NCBI RefSeq assembly: GCF_025655475.1
Contig: NZ_JAHTIK010000001.1
Coordinates: forward strand, 6,952,505-7,016,504
Source of the DNA: Kitasatospora sp. DSM 101779
GTDB lineage: Bacteria > Actinomycetota > Actinomycetes > Streptomycetales > Streptomycetaceae
DNA length: 64,000 nucleotides
Direction: 5' to 3'
Position numbers and translations under genes: made by a program. Positions 59,301 to 64,000 of this stretch are shown here, in pieces (position 1 is the stretch's first letter; the number at the start of each line of letters is the position of its first letter). The notes beneath the pieces are model-generated. The model worked only from the letters and a program-made list of their open reading frames with translations. It was not told the DNA's origin and did no database searches.

Positions 59301-59636
59301 GGCGGCGGGCGGGTCGACCACGGGACGGAAGTCCTCGCCCTCGGCGGTGTAGCGGGTGCGCAGCGCCTCGTGCCGCTCCGCGAGGTCGCCGAGGGCGGCC
59401 GCCAGCGCGTCAGTGTCCAACACGCCCGGCCAGTCCACCTGGTGGCAGATGTGGTAGGCCGGGTTTCCGGGCTCCAGCCGGTGCAGGAACCAGAGCCGCC
59501 GCTGCCCGGGGGAGAGCGGCGCCGGTGCGCCCGCCGGCCCGGGCCCGCGCGGGGCGTCCGCGGCCTCCAACCGGTCGAGCAGGGCCTGGCGCTGCTGCGG
59601 GTCCAGGCCCGCGAGCAGTTCCTCGATGCCGTCCAT
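56337..59636 (-). CDS. Nonribosomal peptide synthetase module C-A-T, predicted serine
   Basis: The ATG follows GAGGAGGAG. The 1099-residue protein has a short helical N-terminus (MDGIEELLAGLDPQQRQALLDRL), a condensation domain (about 45-450; QHHINSDGWS is the active HHxxxDG), an adenylation domain (470-990; YTSGSTGRPKG, NLYGPTEAAV, YRTGDLVR, SANGKTDRKAL) and a carrier domain (1010-1080; DLGGHSLLATRL, phosphopantetheine Ser). The A-domain binding-pocket residues, read by alignment to PheA from memory, are D-V-W-H-L-S-L-V-H-K, nine of ten matching the serine code DVWHLSLVDK. There is no epimerase or thioesterase. Last biosynthetic gene of the visible operon. Confidence 0.92.
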   Translation of the reverse strand: MDGIEELLAGLDPQQRQALLDRLEAADAPRGPGPAGAPAPLSPGQRRLWFLHRLEPGNPAYHICHQVDWPGVLDTDALAAALGDLAERHEALRTRYTAEGEDFRPVVDPPAAVPVRAVDLTALPAADAERELAATARAEADLPFDLENGPVLRVTAVLLPGGAARVVLAQHHINSDGWSVDVLLDELWQAYRARSAGRAPQFAGRAGQYREFAAWQQERAASGAVAEDLAWWRAELADGVQPLELPVDRPRASGRGRGAVLRRTLPADLTAALEGLGRSSGSTLFMTALAGFQAVLHRWTGSPKVPVGVPVSGRSRPEFESAAGFFLNTVLLQADLSTDPAFTELLGQARDRVLGAFEHQEAPFERLVEELAPGRGGRSPLTPVLFAFNAHPAGAAPGPLRARTIEIDTSGARAELCVVVEAGPEGGLRVAYEYDRDLFEPATVERLHGHLCRLLAGAAADPALPVSRLPLLTEEEERQLAAWNATAMDLPADTTVADLVAQQASRTPDAVALVRGDEQVGYRELDRRANRLAHRLIGLGVRPGDRVGVLLERSPALVTALLAVLRAGAAYVPLDPSYPADRLGYVLADAEVPVLIGTAELAGRLEGPLPALVEPGEDAGFPDTAPQIARAAADPAYVLYTSGSTGRPKGVVNTHAGLLNHTVWLRDAFAVDGRDRVLQKTPIGFDVSLWELLVPLTAGAALVLAEPDGHRDPRYLAEVIAQERITVVHFVPSMLQVFLDGAEPDALRGVRQILCSGETLPGELVRRCRAAGITAPIDNLYGPTEAAVHVTRWTCTAEDTAGVPIGHPVANTRLHVLDAHGRPVPVGRPGELYLGGLQVAAGYWGRPDLTEERFLPDRFSADPAARLYRTGDLVRRRPDGALEHLGRLDHQVKLRGLRIELGEIEAVLTGHPAVAEAVVLLREDTPGEPRLVAYWVPAAGGPGESAEDAVRAYLARLLPGYMVPAAFVALAAVPLSANGKTDRKALAEAPAPTARTAGYEAPRDEVEQTLAGLYGELLGRERVGIRDDFFDLGGHSLLATRLAARIRRDFGVDLPLRDLFDAPTVEALAVKVVEAVLGGLDEDQLDAVLSADTDRAPGA

Positions 59637-59672
59637 CGCCGTCTCCTCCTCGGGGCGGGCGGGTGTCGCCGG

Positions 59673-60473
59673 TCAGCGGGCCGTGGCGACCCAGACGTAG
59701 TGCTCGGAGTTGGGGCCGTAGGGCGACTCGTCGTAGCCGCCGTACTCGCGCTCGATCGTGAAGCCGGCCTGCTGCAGGGTCCGCCGGACCTCGTTCGGGT
59801 ACCGGTAGTAGTTCTTCCGGAAGGTGTGCCGGCGCTCGGTCACCAGACCGTCCTCGTCGAGCAGTTCGCTGACCCGGCGGCGGGTGATGGACTGCTCCTG
59901 CAGGTCGTAGGTGTTGTAGTCCCACATGGCGATCCGCTGCCCGGTGCCGGGGTGGCGGATCTCGCCCGCCAGGTAGAGGCGCTCGCTGTACTTGGCCATC
60001 TCGTCGAAGCGGAAGTACGGGATGCCGGAGACGAACCGGCCGCCGGGGGTGAGGTGTTCGCGGACGGTGGCGAGCGCCTCGGCCCAGTCCTCGTCGTTCG
60101 CGCAGTGGAACAGCGGCTGACCGGCGGCCAGGATCAGCGGGAAGCGCTCGCCGAGGCGGACCGTCCGCAGGTCGCCCTCGACGAAGCGCACCGAGGTCTC
60201 GTCCAGGCCCTCGGCGGCCGCGTTGCGGCGGCCCTGCTCCAGCATCGACACCGACAGGTCGACGCCGACGCCGCTGCCGGCGATCCTGACCGCGGGCAGC
60301 AGCACCCGGCCGGTGCCGGCGGCGAGTTCGAGCACCGGGCCGCCGAACTCCTTCACCGTGGAGAGGAAGAACGGCAGGTCGAGCTTGTTCAGCCCGGCCC
60401 ACAGGGTGTCGTACAGGTCGGCCTCGAAGAAGTAGTCGTCGTCGGCGGGCTGGGGCGTCGTCCCGGTGGTCAT
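59673..60473 (-). CDS. Class I SAM-dependent methyltransferase
   Basis: The 266-residue protein begins YFFEADLYDTLWAGLNKLDLPFFLSTVKEFGGPVLELAAGTGRVLLPAV, with the SAM-binding motif I (LELAAGTGR), GVDLSVSMLEQ (motif II), FVEGDLRTV, and LTPGGRFVSGIPYF (motif post-III). Its ATG overlaps the stop of the upstream NRPS gene (ATGA, 60470-60473), so it is made with it. It presumably methylates the peptide or an activated amino acid; N- or O-methylation cannot be told. Confidence 0.9.
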   Translation of the reverse strand: MTTGTTPQPADDDYFFEADLYDTLWAGLNKLDLPFFLSTVKEFGGPVLELAAGTGRVLLPAVRIAGSGVGVDLSVSMLEQGRRNAAAEGLDETSVRFVEGDLRTVRLGERFPLILAAGQPLFHCANDEDWAEALATVREHLTPGGRFVSGIPYFRFDEMAKYSERLYLAGEIRHPGTGQRIAMWDYNTYDLQEQSITRRRVSELLDEDGLVTERRHTFRKNYYRYPNEVRRTLQQAGFTIEREYGGYDESPYGPNSEHYVWVATAR

Positions 60474-63400
60474 CGGGTCTCCTCGGTCGTGGCGGTGGCG
60501 GCGGTGCCTTCCGCGCTCGTGGCGGCGGTGTTCTCCGTGCTGGTGGCGGCGTGGGCGATCAGGGCCCGGATCTGCTCCTCGGAGAGGGCGGCCATCCGGG
60601 CGCGCAGACGGCGGTCGGTCTCCTCCTGTGCGGCGGCCAGTGCGGGGTCGACGGCGCCCGCGGCGAGCCGGGCGACGGTCGGGAAGCGGAACAGCGCGTG
60701 CAGCGGCACCTCGACGGCGAACGCGCGGCGCACCCGGCCGAGCAGCCGGGTGGCCAGTAGCGAGTGGCCGCCGAGCGCGAAGAAGTCGTCGTCGGCGCCG
60801 ACCTCGGGCAGGCCGAACACCTGGGCCCACAGCGCGGCGAGCCTGGCCTCCGTGCCGGGCCGGGGCGCCCGGAACGGCGGGCGCAGTGCGCCAGGGTCGG
60901 GCAGCGCAGCCCGGTCGATTTTGCCCGCCGGGGTCAGCGGCAGCGCGTCCAGCACCACGAAGCCGGCCGGCAGCATCGGCTCCGGCAGCCGTTCGGCGAG
61001 CCACTCGCGCAGCCCCTCGGGGGCGGTGGTGCCGCGGCCGGGCAGGGTCAGGTAGCCGACCAGGGCGGCCTCGCCGCCGGCGGGGGAGTGCAGCACGACC
61101 ACGGCCTCGGCGATGCCCTGGTGCTCCACCAGGCGGGCCTCGATCTCGCCGGGCTCGATCCGGTGACCGCGCACCTTGACCTGCCGGTCGGCGCGGCCGA
61201 GGAAGTCCAGCCGGCCGTCGGTGCGCCAGCGCACCAGGTCGCCGGTGCGGTAGAGCCGGGCACCGGGCGGGCCCTGCGGGTCCGGGACGAAGCGCTGCCG
61301 GGTGAGCGCCTCGGCGCCCAGGTAGCCGCGGGCCAGCCCGGCGCCGCCCAGGTACAGCTCACCGACGGCGCCGCGCGGTACGGGCGTTCCGTCCGAGGCC
61401 AGCACCCGGGCCAGCACGTTGTCGATCGGCCGGCCGATGTCCGCCGGGCCCTCGCCGACGCCCTCCGGGGCGACCTCGCCCTCGGTGGCGACCACCGCGT
61501 TCTCGGTCGGCCCGTAGTGGTTGACCACGGTGAACGGCAGGCCTGGCCGCGGCCGGCGGCGCAGCAGCTCGCCGCCGGTGAGCAGCGAGCGCAGCGGCAG
61601 CCTCGCGCAGCCCTCCTCGGCGAGCACCGCCTCGGCCAGCGGCGTCGGCAGGAAGGCGACGGTGGCCCCGGAGTCGGCCAGCCAGGCGGTCAGCCCGGCC
61701 GGGTCGGTGCGGACCGCGGCGTCGACCACCGCGACCGAGGCCCCGGCGGCCAGGTAGGGCCACAACTCCCAGACTGCGGCGTCGAATCCCTGGGCGGCGA
61801 GCATGGTGCCGCGGTCCTCCGGGGTGATCCGGTGGCGGCGGTTGTGCCAGTGGCAGAGGTTGAGCAGGGCGCGGTGTTCGACCAGCACGCCCTTGGGCCG
61901 TCCGGTGGAACCGGAGGTGTAGATGGCGTACGCGAGGTCGTCCGCGGCGACGGGCCGCCCGCCGGGGCCCGCTGAGGTCTCGGCGGGGTCCTCGGTGTCG
62001 GCGGGGGCCTCGGTCTCGGCGGGGTCCTCAGGATCGGCGGGGTCCTCGGCGTCGGCGAGCAGCAGGGCTGCGGCGGAGGCCGGCAGCCGGCCGGCGCAGT
62101 GGGCGTCGGTGACGACCAAGGGGGTGCCGCTGTCGGCGAGCATGTGGGCGAGCCGGTCGGCCGGGTACTCCGGGTCCAGCGGCAGGTAGGCGCCGCCGGC
62201 CCGGAGGACGGCGAGCAGGGCGCCGACGAGTTCGGGCGAGCGCTCCAGACAGACCCCGACCAGGGTGCCGGGGCCGACCCCGCGGCGGACCAGTCGCCGG
62301 GCCAACCGGTCGGCGTGGGCGTCGAGTTCGCCGTAGCCGACGGTGCGGGCGCCGTGCACCACGGCGGGCCGGCCGGGGTCGGCGGCGGCGTGTCGGGCGA
62401 CCAGCTCGTGCACCAGCGGCGCGGTGGGGTGCGGAACGGGGCTGCTGCCGAGCGCGGCGAGTTCGGCGGTCTCGGCGTCGCCGGGGGCGGTCAGGGCGGA
62501 GAGCGGGCTGCCCGGGTCGTCGGCGGCAGCGGTGAGCAGCGCGGTAAGTCCGGCGAGCAGTCGTTCGGCGGTACCGCGGTCGAACAGGTCGGTGCGGTGG
62601 TCGAGTTCGAGGCCGAGGGCGCCGTCGGGGAGCTCCCGGGCGAACAGGTCCAGATCGAAGCGGGCCGCGCCCGGGTCGAAGGGGAACTCGCTCGCCTCGG
62701 CCGGACCGAGAGCCAGCCGCGGCGGCGGGGTGGAGAGGTAGGACAGGGCGACGGACACCAGCGGCGGGCGGCTGAGGTCGCGGGCCGGTGCCGCCGCCTC
62801 GACCAGCCGGTCGAAGGGCACGTCCCGGTGGTCGGCGGCGGCGAGTACCGACTCCCTGGTCCGGCCCAGGAGTTCGGCGAAGGACGGATCGCCGGAGAGG
62901 TCGCCGCGCAGCGGCAGCAGGTCGACGAAGAAGCCCGCGAGCCGTTCGAGTTCGGGCCGGTCGCGGCCGGCCATCGCACCGCCGACGGCGATGTCCGTGC
63001 TGCCCGTCCAGCGGGCCAGCACCGCCTGCAGGCCGGCGAGGACCGCCATGAAGAGGGTCGCCCCTTCGTCCTTGGCGGCCGTGCGCAGGGCGGCCGTGGC
63101 GGCGGCGGGCAGCACGGCGGACACCCGGGCGCCGGTGAAGGCCCGGACGGCGGGGCGCGGCCGGTCGGTGGGCAGTTCCAGCGGGGCGAGGCCGGCGAGC
63201 CGTTCCGTCCACCAGTCGAGCGAGGCGCCGTCGCCGGTGGTGCCGCGCTGTGCCTCCCACGAGGCGAAGTCGGCGTACTGGAGCGGGGGTTCGGGCAGCG
63301 GCGAGGGCTCGCCGCGGAGCAGCGCCGGGTAGATCGCGGAGAGCTCCTCGCAGAGCACCGCGAGGGTCCAGTGGTCGGCGACCAGGTGGTGCACGGTGAG

Positions 63401-63934
63401 GGCGAGGACGTGGTCCTCCTCGGCCAGCCGCAGCAGACCGGCCCGCAGCAGTGGCCCGGCCCCCAGGTCGAAGGGGACGGCGCAGTCGTCGGTGAGCAGG
63501 CTGCGGGCGGAGTCCAGGGTCTCCTGCTCGTCGCGGCCGGGGGTGAGTTCCGCGACCGGCAGGGCGAGCCGGGTGGCGGGCCGCGGGCACTGGACGGGCG
63601 TGCCGTCGGCGGTGGTGCGGAAAGCGGTGCGCAGCGACTCGTGCCGCCCGAGCAGCGTGTCGAGGGAGCGGCGGAGCACGGCGGTGTCCAGCGGACCGCG
63701 CAGCCGGAACGCGGTCGACACGTTGTAGGCGGCGGTACCCGGGTACAGCTGCTCGACGAGCCAGAGCCGGCGCTGGGCGGCGGAGAGCGGCGCGGGTGCG
63801 TCCCGGTCCGGCCGGGGCGTGATCCGGTCCTCGGCCGCAGGACCGCCGGCCGCCCCGCGCAGCCGCCGGGCGAGCAGCGAGCGGACGCCGGCCGTGCGGG
63901 CGTCGGGCGGGGCTTCGGCTGGGTCGTGGACCAT
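60470..63934 (-). CDS. Nonribosomal peptide synthetase module C-A-T, predicted leucine-like
   Basis: The ATG follows GAGGTG. The 1154-residue protein has a condensation domain (about 45-440; VHHLVADHW, so HHxxxD is intact but the usual Gly is His), an adenylation domain (530-1010; YTSGSTGRPKG, NHYGPTENAV, YRTGDLVRW, TPAGKIDRAAL), a carrier domain (1030-1100; ALGGHSLLATRL) and a long C-terminal helical/Thr-Ala tail (ETDRRLRARMAALSEEQIRALI...). The binding-pocket residues read D-A-W-F-L-G-H-V-V-K, closest to the leucine code DAWFLGNVVK. The acidic repeat at 61976-62047 lies just before the A3 core. There is no thioesterase. Upstream genes may lie outside the window. Confidence 0.9.
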   Translation of the reverse strand: MVHDPAEAPPDARTAGVRSLLARRLRGAAGGPAAEDRITPRPDRDAPAPLSAAQRRLWLVEQLYPGTAAYNVSTAFRLRGPLDTAVLRRSLDTLLGRHESLRTAFRTTADGTPVQCPRPATRLALPVAELTPGRDEQETLDSARSLLTDDCAVPFDLGAGPLLRAGLLRLAEEDHVLALTVHHLVADHWTLAVLCEELSAIYPALLRGEPSPLPEPPLQYADFASWEAQRGTTGDGASLDWWTERLAGLAPLELPTDRPRPAVRAFTGARVSAVLPAAATAALRTAAKDEGATLFMAVLAGLQAVLARWTGSTDIAVGGAMAGRDRPELERLAGFFVDLLPLRGDLSGDPSFAELLGRTRESVLAAADHRDVPFDRLVEAAAPARDLSRPPLVSVALSYLSTPPPRLALGPAEASEFPFDPGAARFDLDLFARELPDGALGLELDHRTDLFDRGTAERLLAGLTALLTAAADDPGSPLSALTAPGDAETAELAALGSSPVPHPTAPLVHELVARHAAADPGRPAVVHGARTVGYGELDAHADRLARRLVRRGVGPGTLVGVCLERSPELVGALLAVLRAGGAYLPLDPEYPADRLAHMLADSGTPLVVTDAHCAGRLPASAAALLLADAEDPADPEDPAETEAPADTEDPAETSAGPGGRPVAADDLAYAIYTSGSTGRPKGVLVEHRALLNLCHWHNRRHRITPEDRGTMLAAQGFDAAVWELWPYLAAGASVAVVDAAVRTDPAGLTAWLADSGATVAFLPTPLAEAVLAEEGCARLPLRSLLTGGELLRRRPRPGLPFTVVNHYGPTENAVVATEGEVAPEGVGEGPADIGRPIDNVLARVLASDGTPVPRGAVGELYLGGAGLARGYLGAEALTRQRFVPDPQGPPGARLYRTGDLVRWRTDGRLDFLGRADRQVKVRGHRIEPGEIEARLVEHQGIAEAVVVLHSPAGGEAALVGYLTLPGRGTTAPEGLREWLAERLPEPMLPAGFVVLDALPLTPAGKIDRAALPDPGALRPPFRAPRPGTEARLAALWAQVFGLPEVGADDDFFALGGHSLLATRLLGRVRRAFAVEVPLHALFRFPTVARLAAGAVDPALAAAQEETDRRLRARMAALSEEQIRALIAHAATSTENTAATSAEGTAATATTEETR
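61976..62047 (-). repeat. Four 18-bp tandem repeats in an NRPS adenylation domain
   Basis: The repeats encode EDPADP, EDPAET, EAPADT and EDPAET in a loop before the YTSGSTG core, adding an acidic, probably disordered stretch not usual for A domains. Confidence 0.8.
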
Positions 63935-64000
63935 CGGGCAACACCTCTTCGGCTGGGGCGGGCCCTTCGGGCCGGGGGGGGGGCGCGGGGTGCAGTGGCC

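Noticed and set aside
54962..60473. Siderophore biosynthesis as the role of the NRPS locus
   Set aside because: An EntS-like exporter and a predicted Ser module are compatible, but no hydroxamate, catechol or iron-uptake genes are in the window.
63974..63983. Run of ten G near the window end
   Set aside because: A homopolymer in a G-rich leader near the NRPS start is more likely chance or a base-calling weak point than a functional element.
1..64000. CRISPR array, tRNA, rRNA, insertion sequence or prophage
   Set aside because: No regularly spaced identical repeats, cloverleaf-like sequence, transposase or integrase motifs were seen. The tandem repeats present are short and lie in coding or leader sequence.

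Overview
The window is very GC-rich DNA (third codon positions almost all G/C) and carries typical Streptomycetaceae content: a streptophobe-type membrane protein, a DUF6777-type protein, PAS/GAF/SpoIIE phosphatases, many leaderless-looking starts and translationally coupled operons. A Streptomyces- or Kitasatospora-like chromosome is the best inference; nothing seen fixes the genus. No rRNA, tRNA, CRISPR array, transposase or attachment site was recognised.

Layout. 1-4.6 kb: the 3' part of a membrane protein with a MazF/PemK-like domain, a DacB-type D-Ala-D-Ala carboxypeptidase and a PQQ-propeller lipoprotein. 4.8-11.8 kb: a signalling and export block made of a double-FHA ABC transporter fused to its permease, a small protein, a Ser/Thr kinase, a streptophobe-like protein and a DUF6777-like surface protein. 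11.9-13.0 kb: a hypothetical gene and a YbaK/ProX-type editing protein.

13.1-22.4 kb is a catabolic island: CaiB/BaiF CoA-transferase plus glutaryl-CoA dehydrogenase-like enzyme, then a convergent FadR-type regulator, and divergent from it a coupled operon of APC permease, glutamine-synthetase-like ligase, gamma-glutamyl-amine hydrolase, aldehyde dehydrogenase and SDR. This resembles a gamma-glutamylated polyamine/amine route, and the two-gene operon would take glutarate onward from cadaverine or lysine.

22.5-36 kb is dominated by three PAS/GAF/SpoIIE phosphatases (two with RsbW-like ATPase domains, one with a degenerate phosphatase), a secreted protein built of 14-residue AVGGD repeats, an RluA-type pseudouridine synthase, an ATP-dependent DNA ligase, a 2H phosphoesterase and a DHA2 drug exporter. 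36-40.7 kb: a frameshifted membrane-anchored protein, a four-gene cytochrome b/Rieske operon and a small secreted protein. 40.8-46.7 kb: two LacI regulators, a GH16 beta-glucanase with duplicated discoidin domains, a polysaccharide deacetylase lipoprotein and a DUF6445-like protein. 46.8-53.4 kb: a DUF6584-like protein, two head-to-head gene remnants, a hydrolase, a PadR regulator with a glycosidase-like partner, a LigA-type NAD-dependent ligase and a DinB protein.

53.7-64 kb is the edge of a nonribosomal peptide cluster: an atypical LuxR-family regulator and a VOC protein on +, then on - (transcribed inward from the window edge) NRPS C-A-T, a methyltransferase, NRPS C-A-T and an MFS exporter. 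The first-transcribed module's A domain looks closest to leucine-type, the second is predicted to load serine. No thioesterase or starter module is present, so the cluster probably continues beyond base 64000.
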